DNA of 21,424 nucleotides. Source: CAZVWJ01 sp964631325. GTDB lineage: Bacteria > T1Sed10-126. Where the stretch lies: contig CAZVWJ010000042.1 of assembly GCA_964631325.1 (NCBI GenBank), positions 1-21,424 on the forward strand, read 5' to 3'. Positions 1 through 7,119 of the stretch are shown here, piece after piece (the first letter of the stretch is position 1; every line of letters begins with the position of its first letter). Position numbers and translations under genes: made by a program. The notes under the pieces were generated by a model that was given only the letters and a program-made list of their open reading frames with translations, was not told the origin of the DNA and did not search any database.

Positions 1-32
1 TATAACATTTAGTAATTGTCAATCAACATACA

Positions 33-55
33 AACATTCACATATATTGAATGTT
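33..55. repeat. Perfect 8-bp inverted repeat
   Basis: AACATTCA (33-40) and TGAATGTT (48-55) are perfect reverse complements separated by a 7-nt AT-rich loop. It could be a hairpin or a dimeric-protein binding site. No neighbouring gene indicates which. Confidence 0.5.
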
Positions 56-168
56 CGCCACTTATGTGACAATAGGCGAGAAACAGGTCAACAACAAGAT
101 AAGAATTTCTTTTTTTCGTTTCATAGTATTTTCCAAACAAAAATTCCCTCCCTCCTTGGGGGGACCCT

Positions 169-194
169 CCCCGAGGGCCGTCAGTTCCTCGGGG
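169..194. repeat. GC-rich hairpin with perfect 8-bp stem
   Basis: CCCCGAGG (169-176) pairs with CCTCGGGG (187-194) around a 10-nt loop. Just upstream, 144-170 is an alternating C-rich and G-rich tract that could form further pairing. There is no T-run directly after the stem on either strand, so it is not a standard intrinsic terminator. A REP-like or extragenic palindromic element is possible. Confidence 0.55.
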
Positions 195-387
195 CTCGCT
201 CCACTCCGGCCAAAATCGCTCGAGTTTAAGATCAGGTTAACAACAAATCAGGGGCGAGCCTGTTCTAATCCGCGGCTGATTTGCCGCAGCCTACAACTGT
301 AATCTTTTCGAAGCTCAAACAGCGTTGCTCAGGTCAACGCCTTGCGCTACTCTCCGCTTCTACCTTCCCAGCTTTAAAGACAGCCGG

Positions 388-406
388 ACCGACCCGGCCG
401 GTCGGT
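388..406. repeat. GC-rich hairpin with 7-bp stem
   Basis: ACCGACC (388-394) and GGTCGGT (400-406) are perfect reverse complements with a 5-nt loop. The sequence after it on the plus strand (TATCATTTTC) is only a weak T-rich tail. The role is unclear. Confidence 0.5.
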
Positions 407-879
407 TATCATTTTCAACACCATTACCCCGGTTTTCTTTTTACAGCTCTGAATCGAGTATGGTTTAATACAGTTGGCAGTGACAATGAGCAAAATAGAA
501 GAAGTGAAGGGGTAGTTATAACTTTCAATCTTTCAACCTCCGAGGCCTGTTAGGAAACACATATTCCGAGTCCAGGTCGGAGCGACGTTCCCGCCAGTCG
601 GCCAGGGTGTCGGACCAGCCCCCGGAGATAGTTAAGCCCGGAGAAGTGCCAGCCTCACAGGTTTTAGGTTTCAGGTGTGAATTGTATAAAATTAGTACAA
701 TTTTGATTTGATTTTTTGGTTTGCTTTTGACTATTTTGGCAGTAGCTCTATAATTTTGGAGTAATTGGGAGTAACTTGGGAGTAGTTGAAAGTGACGGTA
801 AATAGAAACTCAATGATTTGCAGGAGAATGATGTAATAGAGCGTATAGCTGAATCAAAAACAGATCCGAATGCTTATTA

Positions 880-1086
880 TCAAATTTTGGATTGATTTGA
901 ACAAAAACGTATCGTACAAGGAACTATCTTTTTATCCATTTTATGATGCCGAACATTCCAGTGATCGTGAAATCCTCTATCCTTAAGCAATCGGTAAAAA
1001 TGATAGAATTTCCCACCGATTGATTCAGCCTGTTTTATCAACTGACTTGCCCCGGCAAGGGTGACGAGGTTACCACACCGAATCAT
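880..1086 (-). CDS. Small hypothetical protein, 68 aa
   Basis: I do not recognise this protein. It is basic, with His and Cys residues and no predicted membrane segment. Its main support is the ribosome binding site: on the minus strand the start codon is preceded by TAAGGAGGTTATCC about 10 nt upstream, a near-complete match to the complement of a 16S rRNA 3' end. The reading frame stops after 68 codons, so it could be a genuine small protein or the front of a truncated gene. It lies in a gene-poor region next to other apparent remnants, which argues for caution. Confidence 0.3.
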   Translation of the reverse strand: MIRCGNLVTLAGASQLIKQAESIGGKFYHFYRLLKDRGFHDHWNVRHHKMDKKIVPCTIRFCSNQSKI

Positions 1087-1270
1087 CCGGGGATAACCTC
1101 CTTAGAAGCCGGCCGGCTCGAAAACTGGCTTAGTAATTTATCCTCCCCACAAAATCCTCAGCCTTCTGAATCAGCTTTTATTGACTCCACCGGATATTTC
1201 AACTAATATAGTTTCCAAAATGAATAAGCTAAATTTACAAATTTCTATTGTATTAGTGGAGGGAGTTAGG

Positions 1271-1849
1271 ATGGAGATTTCTTCTCGAAAAATTATTGAG
1301 TTAGTCCTCAATATATTTGGTTTGTTAGTTTTTTTTAGTGTGTTTTTTGGGTTACTCCCTTCGTTATTTATGTCTTTGGGAGAATCACCCAATAAAGCCA
1401 TCTTTAAATTACTTGTTTTAACTGCAGTTCAGCTGGTTCTCGGTGGTATTTTGATCGTCCGATCTGGCCCTCTGGCCAGTTTAATAGTTGGGGAAAAACA
1501 GGAGTTAGAACTTCCGGATTCGATCAGTTATCCCGAAATTTTAAGGTTGTTAATCATTGTCCTCGGGCTCGGTTTATGTGTTTATAATCTCATGTATCTT
1601 GGGGGGGTAATCTTTGAGCAAATAGTTCGGGGAACCAATATCGATTTCCATCGTGGTATTTTTCTCGGCAGGGTTGTTAAAATCGCCGGCGGAATAGTAT
1701 TAATTCTAACTGCCCGCAGAATAGCCTCTGTTGTTTACAGTTCACCGGAGAGTTGGGTAACGGGAATTGATAGCTTGGGGGAGGAACATTTTATAGCATT
1801 AGTCTGTGTAGTCGGGGCCCTGTTAATTTTTCTTTTGATGCTATTTTGA
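1271..1849 (+). CDS. Predicted inner-membrane protein, five TM helices, 192 aa
   Basis: This is a small integral membrane protein of unknown function. Hydrophobic segments lie at about residues 12-34, 45-64, 89-113, 131-147 and 174-192, which suggests five helices with the last ending at the C-terminus. I chose the ATG at 1271 because GGAGGGAGTTAGG lies immediately upstream. An in-frame ATG at 1181 would add 30 residues but has no comparable binding site. The gene is visibly more AT-rich than most neighbours, with many ATT, TTT and TTA codons, which could reflect a different origin or relaxed codon use. A weak hairpin terminator follows at 1857-1882, so it appears to be transcribed alone. No family motif was recognised. 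Confidence 0.75.
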   Translation: MEISSRKIIELVLNIFGLLVFFSVFFGLLPSLFMSLGESPNKAIFKLLVLTAVQLVLGGILIVRSGPLASLIVGEKQELELPDSISYPEILRLLIIVLGLGLCVYNLMYLGGVIFEQIVRGTNIDFHRGIFLGRVVKIAGGIVLILTARRIASVVYSSPESWVTGIDSLGEEHFIALVCVVGALLIFLLMLF

Positions 1850-1856
1850 AAAATTG

Positions 1857-1882
1857 AAAAGTAACAGATATTTACTTTTTTT
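1857..1882 (+). terminator. Probable weak intrinsic terminator
   Basis: AAAAGTAA (1857-1864) pairs perfectly with TTACTTTT (1872-1879) across a 7-nt loop, and T residues continue to 1882. It sits 7 nt after the stop codon of the membrane protein gene. The stem is A/T-rich, so termination is probably inefficient. Confidence 0.45.
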
Positions 1883-2146
1883 GATACGTTATAAATCGGA
1901 TTATGAATTAAAACTTGATTACATATCAATCTTGTTAGTTTTGTTGCAATCCAGTCCTCGCCCTTTCTCAAATTCTACAATCTGCCACCCGGGACAATTC
2001 GGGACGACGTAACAAACCAACTAATTACCTTCGACTAAAATATGTGTTGTACTTTTAGATTTTTAAGTTATTAGAGGCTATGTAGCAAATCGAGGCGTGG
2101 GGAACAATCTTTCCTACCGATAATCACAAGTGAAAATAACCAATAC

Positions 2147-2401
2147 CTATTTCGTAGCCTTCCGTTTCACATCTGGCAAATCCTTCTCAAATTGAGAGAG
2201 GTCCACGTGGCCGCGGGAATTTATCTGTTTTCGCTGTTTGGCGTCGATGGTGTACAGGTTCCCTTTTTTGACCAGCAGGTGAGAGGTAAAAATGTGCCGG
2301 AAGATCGGTAGTTCTCCGGAAGTGGATGAAGCCAGAACGAATATTTTAACTTTGCGTTTCCGGGTGGGACAGGGTATAGTGTAAATAATTCTTTTACTCA
2401 C
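2147..2401 (-). CDS. Small basic hypothetical protein, 84 aa (doubtful)
   Basis: This is a Lys/Arg-rich reading frame on the minus strand, divergent to the 511-residue gene and starting only 24 nt from it. The start is GTG at 2401 with no visible Shine-Dalgarno, since the upstream sequence on that strand is C-rich. The translation is well mixed rather than repetitive and ends in a polar tail (DLSQFEKDLPDVKRKATK), so it may be a real protein. I do not recognise it. It could equally be a spurious frame in the leader of the divergent gene. Confidence 0.3.
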   Translation of the reverse strand: MSKRIIYTIPCPTRKRKVKIFVLASSTSGELPIFRHIFTSHLLVKKGNLYTIDAKQRKQINSRGHVDLSQFEKDLPDVKRKATK

Positions 2402-2424
2402 AACAGCCCGGGAGTTGGAATTTC

Positions 2425-3960
2425 TTGGAATTAACTTCGCCGCCCGAAGTTCAGTCTCTGCGTGAATGTGTCGACCCGCCCATTATCTTGCCCTTTCCCG
2501 AAGCCGTGGACAGCGAGCGTCTGTCCGGTTTAATTGAATTTTATCGTGATCGGCTGGCCGAAGCCGGGTTCCGACTCGAACCCTGCGAGCACCTCTCGGA
2601 GCGAGAAATGCTCCAGTGGATTTATCGATTACTGCAGGAAGAAGTTCCAGTTGATCCGCGGGCCCGGGCCAACGTATTGATGAACGTGGAGACCTGTCCG
2701 GATTGCTGGCGGTGGGCGATCGAGAAAGAGGTTGAGGCACCGCTGAAAGAGACGGAAGCAATGATGAAACGAGCCCGGACGCGATTGGTAGAGACAAAAC
2801 AAGCACTGGAAGAGGACGAGAGATTCCAGGGAGGGATTGCCTGGCCGCCGGGGGTTCAACGTTTTGTCGAGTTAGTTGAGACCCTGCTTGATCGGCTGGA
2901 GGCCGACATTACTGAGGACCGGATTCAACTGTTGGCCGGATCGGCCCGGGAAGCTTACAGAGTGATGGCCGGGTTGGAGTCGTTGCTCTGGTTGTTGTCC
3001 GGGTTAAGATTTATGGTAGAGGAAAACCGCTTTCGCGCCTACGATTGCCTGGTAGGTGGGACCCGGATGGCCCGAATCCTGGCGCAGAAACCTCCGGATG
3101 ATCATCCGGGCCGGCTATATCGCGACCTGGGGTTGCTTGTTCCGGACGCCGAGTTATACACTAACATTGCGCACAATGAATGGCGTGAGCGTGAAGAATT
3201 AATCCCTCAACCGCCCCCTGAAAATTGTATCGATGAACAGGCCTGGGCGAATTTTTTCTACACGGAGAGTAGCTTTAACGAACCGTTTTTCAAGGATTTA
3301 CTCGAAAGCGAGCCTTCCGAAGAACGATTGAAAACTTTGCACACTAACTGGAAACAGCGACAACTGAGTATCAAGCTGGTCAACAAGCGGGATGAAGCGT
3401 TAAGCAAACAGGTTTTACTGCAGACCCGGAAATATGATCCTGATTGTCCGGCCGCCTTTTTCAACCGGGATTACTCCTACCTGGAATTTTTTCGGCAAGA
3501 GCTGGAAGACATGGACGCGGAGGAGGCCAGTTTAGCCGTTGTCTTAGCCCAGATGGAGGCTCCGGACGAGCCGGTGGCCTCAGACTCAATTCCTGAGTTC
3601 GAGCCGCCCGAAGAGCAGGAGATGGAGGAAATGAGTTCCCTGGAAGCGCAGTTAAAAAAGCTCAAAGAACAGTTAATAGAAGCTTTTGATGTTGAAACTT
3701 ACGATGATGTTGACCCGCTTTCCGTAGTTTTAATTTTCCTGGTTGATCTGGCTTTAGACTGGCTGGATTTTTATCCCACCTACTTTGAATTGTCTAATAA
3801 CAACTCGCCTGAGCGTGGAGCTTATCTTTTGACGGCTGAGTGCGCGGGCACAGCACGCGAGTGGCTTGAGCTAACGGGGGACAATACTTACTGCGAGGAG
3901 TTTAAGCAGGTCGAGGAACTGGCCCGCAAACATTTGGTAACCACTAAAAATAATAAGTGA
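2425..3960 (+). CDS. Unknown acidic cytoplasmic protein, 511 aa
   Basis: I do not recognise this family. The protein has no signal peptide or clear membrane segment and is strongly acidic and mainly helical. A CPDC pair (Cys91, Cys94, in ETCPDCWRW) could bind a metal with other cysteines or form a redox pair. A charged helical stretch follows at about 100-125. An acidic Glu/Pro-rich linker and coiled-coil-like helix lie at about 385-425, before a hydrophobic helical C-terminal block (about 437-505). The start is TTG at 2425, chosen because GGGAG lies about 10 nt upstream and an in-frame stop at 2386 rules out a much longer protein. It is flanked by a doubtful divergent ORF and a 440-nt non-coding gap, so context gives no functional clue. 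It may be lineage-restricted. Confidence 0.8.
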   Translation: MELTSPPEVQSLRECVDPPIILPFPEAVDSERLSGLIEFYRDRLAEAGFRLEPCEHLSEREMLQWIYRLLQEEVPVDPRARANVLMNVETCPDCWRWAIEKEVEAPLKETEAMMKRARTRLVETKQALEEDERFQGGIAWPPGVQRFVELVETLLDRLEADITEDRIQLLAGSAREAYRVMAGLESLLWLLSGLRFMVEENRFRAYDCLVGGTRMARILAQKPPDDHPGRLYRDLGLLVPDAELYTNIAHNEWREREELIPQPPPENCIDEQAWANFFYTESSFNEPFFKDLLESEPSEERLKTLHTNWKQRQLSIKLVNKRDEALSKQVLLQTRKYDPDCPAAFFNRDYSYLEFFRQELEDMDAEEASLAVVLAQMEAPDEPVASDSIPEFEPPEEQEMEEMSSLEAQLKKLKEQLIEAFDVETYDDVDPLSVVLIFLVDLALDWLDFYPTYFELSNNNSPERGAYLLTAECAGTAREWLELTGDNTYCEEFKQVEELARKHLVTTKNNK

Positions 3961-4403
3961 GTTGTGCTCCCCGGGCTTGGTTACAGGTTATCTCTTACCA
4001 AAAAGTGCTGCTGACTTCTAAAAGAAACCGTGGGAGAAGACAAGCTATCACATATTTAATCAGCTTTTTCCAGGAAAAATTCTGAGTATATCTGCTGTAT
4101 GAGACGTTCCCGGTGCTTTTTGGGGCTTGACCTCCGGTCGTGGGGACGGTACATTATTGGTCCGGAGTTCCGACAAATAAAGTGAAAAAATATTTTTACC
4201 CGCTGGTGGTGATGGTCAGCGCGTTCTGTGCTTGAGAGGTTAAAAAAACCCCGGGGAAATCGGAGCGATAAGGTCAGGGAAAGGAAAATGGAGCTTCGGA
4301 TCGGGAAAAACTTAACGCCCGGGAAAAAGAAACTTTTGTGAAAAGGATAATATTGAGATACTTATTGAGTTGATTTAAACTGGATATTTTTGGGAGGTAA
4401 ATG
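3961..4403. other. Intergenic region upstream of the nikR gene set
   Basis: No substantial gene is seen. It contains a loose CTCCGG/CCGGAG inverted repeat (4132-4167, 24-nt loop) and a 17-codon frame at 4288-4341 (starting MELRIGKNL) preceded by AAGGAAA, which could be a leader peptide but is too short to call. The promoter of the downstream set must lie here. I looked for the E. coli NikR operator pattern GTATGA-N16-TCATAC and found only a lone GTATGA half (4097-4102) with no properly spaced partner. Confidence 0.5.
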
Positions 4404-4727
4404 ATGGCTGATTTTAGTGAGGTTGATTTTGTTATTACCCGGAAAATAAAGAACGAAGCCGGTCAACTTCAGGGGCTGGCAGGCCGGGTCGTGGAAGACG
4501 GCGAACCCCGGGACCAGATGTTAGAATTAACCGTTCCCCAGGTGATTGAATACATCGAGCGCGACGGGGGCTTTTGCACCGGACTTGAAACGGACACGGG
4601 AATTGAACGGGGCGGTGACCTGGAGGTGCTCGAAGAAGATGATGAGATGCGCTTGCGGACGGTAGAAGACACCAAAGAAAAATATCAACTTATTGAACTG
4701 CCGGAAGAAGTAATTAAATCAAATTAA
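4404..4727 (+). CDS. DUF3892-like small protein, 107 aa
   Basis: This is a small acidic soluble protein. Its layout (a D-FVITR start strand, a short variable segment, a 'VPQVIEYIE' helix, a 'FCTG' strand, then a 'MRLRTVED' strand and a 'LPEE' end) resembles the DUF3892 family, whose role is unknown. That match is from memory of the pattern and is tentative. Two adjacent ATG codons occur at 4401 and 4404. GGGAGG at 4392-4397 is only 3 nt from the first and 6 nt from the second, so I prefer 4404. The stop is 20 nt before nikR, which has its own binding site, so the two are probably co-transcribed and this protein may be linked to nickel regulation. It has one Cys and no obvious metal cluster. 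Confidence 0.7.
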   Translation: MADFSEVDFVITRKIKNEAGQLQGLAGRVVEDGEPRDQMLELTVPQVIEYIERDGGFCTGLETDTGIERGGDLEVLEEDDEMRLRTVEDTKEKYQLIELPEEVIKSN

Positions 4728-4747
4728 CCAGGTAAAGGATAGTTATC

Positions 4748-5167
4748 ATGAGTGATACAGCCAGATTTGGTGTTTCGTTGTCCCGACAACTTTTAGATGA
4801 GTTTGACGAGTTGATCGAGGAAAAAAATTACTCTAACCGCTCGGAAGCAATCCGGGATTTAATCCGGGAAGAGCTCATACATTCCGAGTGGGAAGCGGGA
4901 GAAGAAAAATGTGTGGGGACGATTTCACTGGTTTATCACCATCATACCAGGCAGTTGATGACCAAGCTGACCGAAATTCAGCACGATTACACGGATGAAA
5001 TTATAGCTAACACCCATATTCACCTGGATAAAGAAAATTGTCTGGAAGTAATTGCCGTGGTTGGGCCGGCTAACACATTGAAAGAAATCAGTGATCGTCT
5101 CCAGAGCACCCGGGGAGTTATCCACGCAAAACTTTCCATGACAACTACCGGAGAAAAATTAGAGTAA
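4748..5167 (+). CDS. nikR: Nickel-responsive transcriptional regulator NikR
   Basis: NikR is a tetrameric ribbon-helix-helix regulator that binds DNA when loaded with nickel, usually repressing nickel uptake genes. The N-terminal ribbon-helix-helix runs over about residues 1-45 (RFGVSLSRQLLDEFDELI, then NRSEAIRDLIREEL). The C-terminal ACT-like regulatory domain spans about 55-135. The high-affinity nickel ligands are all present with the exact spacing of the E. coli protein: His79, His90, His92 and Cys98 correspond to H76, H87, H89 and C95. The length of 139 aa is normal for the family. AAAGGA 8 nt upstream supports the ATG. No nickel transporter (NikABCDE, NikMN) or nickel enzyme lies beside it. 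Its targets are therefore elsewhere, or are the adjacent genes. Confidence 0.95.
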   Translation: MSDTARFGVSLSRQLLDEFDELIEEKNYSNRSEAIRDLIREELIHSEWEAGEEKCVGTISLVYHHHTRQLMTKLTEIQHDYTDEIIANTHIHLDKENCLEVIAVVGPANTLKEISDRLQSTRGVIHAKLSMTTTGEKLE

Positions 5168-5243
5168 AGTGTTGTTGAGCCGGGGTTATAAGCCAGTTCT
5201 ATGTTAATTGGAATTGACGTGGGCGCTCGGGAGCGGAGTAAAA

Positions 5244-6959
5244 ATGTCAGTTGACCTAAACACCCGGGTTGAACGACTGGAGACTAAATGTAGCCCTGAT
5301 TCTCCCCTTACCACTGCTGAATTACTCACCTTGTTTATCTATTACTGCGGGGTTGAGGATGCTTTTCAGAGTACCTACAACAGTCTTAACCTGCATCCAC
5401 CGCGTGGGCCTTCCATCTCTCCGGATACCGTCGCCTTTACCCAGTTTTCTCGCCTGGGGGACGTTTTTACCACTTTTCCCCTGGTGAAGAAGATCCACGA
5501 AAAATACAGTCCCGAAAAAATCCTGTTTTACACTGATTCACCTTATGCGGAGGCGGCGGAAATGGCCGGGGAAGTGGACCGGGTTATTTCGTTACCTCTG
5601 TCGGCCTGGCAGGCAGACCTCGAAGCGGGTGATTTTCAGTTTGAGCAGGTCCGGAAGTGGATGAATAATCAGCCTGAACCGGACTGGATAATAAATTGCC
5701 ATGACAGCCTGCGTTCCGGTCTGCTGACCGAGTTACTTTCCCCCGGGGCTTCCCTGGGATTAAGATATGATTGTGGCCGGGGACCGCTGGCAACCGGGAC
5801 ACTGTTCAGCCAGTGGAAAATATATCTTCCCTATGTGCTGGAGAACAACGGGCTCGATCCCTTTGATTGTCCTGATCAGTTTAAAATTCCCCAGCAATTG
5901 CTGTTGCGGTTTGGTTTTTCACCGGATAATTCCTATCGACTCAGTCCGCCAATCCGGGAATTACCGGAGGAAATTGATCCGGAACAGTTAAATGTAGGTT
6001 TAATTCCCGCCGCCGGCTGGCCCTCTAAGCAGTGGCCCCAGGAAAAATTACAGAAATTAGTTGATTTATTTCAGGCAAGGGAAGCCATGTTTTATCTATT
6101 TGGAGCGGAGGATGCCGTGGCGGTGGGCCGAAAATTAGCCGGCGGTCGAAAAAACGTGGTTGATTTAACGGGGAAAACGAGTTTAAAAGAGACGGCGGCC
6201 GGTTTGGCCGAGATGAAAGTAGTTGTCTCCACCGACACCGGTCCACTCCACCTTGCCGGTTGGCTGGGGTGCCCGGCAATTACCCTCTGTGGCCCGACTA
6301 AGATTGGTCCGGCCGGGCCGAAAGAAAGCGTGCTTCTCCAGGGGAAGGTGGAGTGTGCGGGCTGCCAGAGTGAAACCTGTAAAAGAGATGACCGGCAGTG
6401 TCTCGGTAAAATTCAGCCTGAAGTTGTGGCGGAATTAATTCGAAGCTATTCTAACTCAGGTTCGCTCCTCAACCCGGTACGGGACCTGGCTGAAAAAAAC
6501 GGAGAAATTAATTTTTATTCCAGATCGGCTGATCACCCTTACCGTTATTCGCAAATACCTGAAATTTATTCCGGTTCTCATGAGATTCGCTCAGTGCTTT
6601 TTAGCTGGCTGGCAACCTATCTGATTGCCCGTCTGAATACTGTTTTTCATCCGCCCAGTGGAAATTTATTGTCGGAATGGTCGCCGGCCCAGTTAAAAGA
6701 TCAGGTCCGGTGGGACGAGGATCTGCTTGCGCAGGAAGTAGAACAGCTTTCAGACGCTCACAGCCGGATAAAAGCGGAGTGGAAGCAAAAGGAAACAAAG
6801 GTAGATTGGGAAGATAATAAGCCTCTTGGTCCTTTTCTTTCCGGCTTAAGCATGGCGGCGGCGGGGCGCCGTCGAAACCAGAACAGGGTGACCCGAAAAT
6901 ATCAGCAAAGAGCGTTGGGTTATATTGAAGAATTTATTTCAGAAATCCGTCCAGAGTAA
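5244..6959 (+). CDS. GT9-family glycosyltransferase (heptosyltransferase-like), enlarged, 571 aa
   Basis: The core matches the ADP-heptose:LPS heptosyltransferase family (GT9, GT-B fold). An N-terminal FSRLGDVFTTFPLV motif (about 68-81) is the acceptor-side signature. STDTGPLHLAGWLGCP (329-344) followed by CGPT is the donor-side signature. Four cysteines (C371, C374, C379, C386) match the cysteine-rich segment common near the end of this family. Typical members have about 340-370 residues. This one has roughly 57 extra N-terminal and 170 extra C-terminal residues, the latter charged and helical. I chose ATG 5244 because CGGAG lies 5 nt upstream. The longer TTG start at 5208 has no binding site. 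It follows nikR by 76 nt and may share its transcript. The sugar donor and acceptor cannot be read from sequence. Confidence 0.85.
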   Translation: MSVDLNTRVERLETKCSPDSPLTTAELLTLFIYYCGVEDAFQSTYNSLNLHPPRGPSISPDTVAFTQFSRLGDVFTTFPLVKKIHEKYSPEKILFYTDSPYAEAAEMAGEVDRVISLPLSAWQADLEAGDFQFEQVRKWMNNQPEPDWIINCHDSLRSGLLTELLSPGASLGLRYDCGRGPLATGTLFSQWKIYLPYVLENNGLDPFDCPDQFKIPQQLLLRFGFSPDNSYRLSPPIRELPEEIDPEQLNVGLIPAAGWPSKQWPQEKLQKLVDLFQAREAMFYLFGAEDAVAVGRKLAGGRKNVVDLTGKTSLKETAAGLAEMKVVVSTDTGPLHLAGWLGCPAITLCGPTKIGPAGPKESVLLQGKVECAGCQSETCKRDDRQCLGKIQPEVVAELIRSYSNSGSLLNPVRDLAEKNGEINFYSRSADHPYRYSQIPEIYSGSHEIRSVLFSWLATYLIARLNTVFHPPSGNLLSEWSPAQLKDQVRWDEDLLAQEVEQLSDAHSRIKAEWKQKETKVDWEDNKPLGPFLSGLSMAAAGRRRNQNRVTRKYQQRALGYIEEFISEIRPE

Positions 6960-7119
6960 TTTTTTATCTATCGAACGGACTAATCTTTAGATAGAATCAA
7001 AACAAAGGAGTGTAGGGCTCATTTTTTTTAAAAGTTAAAGACGTCTGTTCTCCAGGAAAAAGAGACCCGACTGATTTGTTTCTTTGATATTTTGAAGCAG
7101 TGTTATACGAGGTATTAAA

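Larger units (their letters stand above)
1..879. other. Gene-poor region with hairpins, no intact gene recognised
   Basis: I find no convincing gene here. The open frames on the plus strand (47-302 and 281-553) lack good ribosome binding sites and read as low-complexity translation. The stretch holds several inverted repeats (33-55, 169-194, 388-406) and a short tandem motif (about 756-795). On the minus strand a frame stays open from about 800 down to a stop near 522, with codon use resembling genuine genes in its GC-rich part. It has no obvious start codon, so it may be the tail of a decayed gene. A short plus-strand open stretch ending near 897 (reading ENDVIERIAESK) may be another remnant. 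Overall this looks like eroded or repeat-rich intergenic DNA. Confidence 0.5.

Noticed and set aside
281..553. 90-codon open frame on the plus strand
   Set aside because: No ribosome binding site, unnatural composition, and a GC-rich hairpin inside it. It gives no recognisable protein.
522..800. Minus-strand open stretch reading ...SDTLADWRERRSDLDSEYVFPN... that resembled the C-terminal part of a tyrosine recombinase
   Set aside because: There is no start codon with a binding site, the stretch ends quickly at a stop, and none of the catalytic R-HxxR-Y residues can be placed. It is mentioned only as a possible remnant.
1081..1120. Plus-strand GGATAACCTCCTTA resembling the 3' end of 16S rRNA
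   Set aside because: The sequence before it does not match the 16S terminal helix. It is better explained as the complement of a minus-strand Shine-Dalgarno.
4097..4122. Candidate NikR operator beginning GTATGA
   Set aside because: The required TCATAC half is absent at the expected 16-nt spacing, so only one half-site matches the E. coli consensus.
4288..4341. 17-residue frame with an AAGGAAA upstream, possible leader peptide before the nikR set
   Set aside because: It is too short to separate from chance, and I see no alternating hairpins that would make an attenuator.
5201..5254. Short frame starting MLIGIDVGAR overlapping the GT9 start, like the opening of an ASKHA ATPase
   Set aside because: It stops after 17 codons, has no binding site, and overlaps the well-supported start of the glycosyltransferase in another frame.
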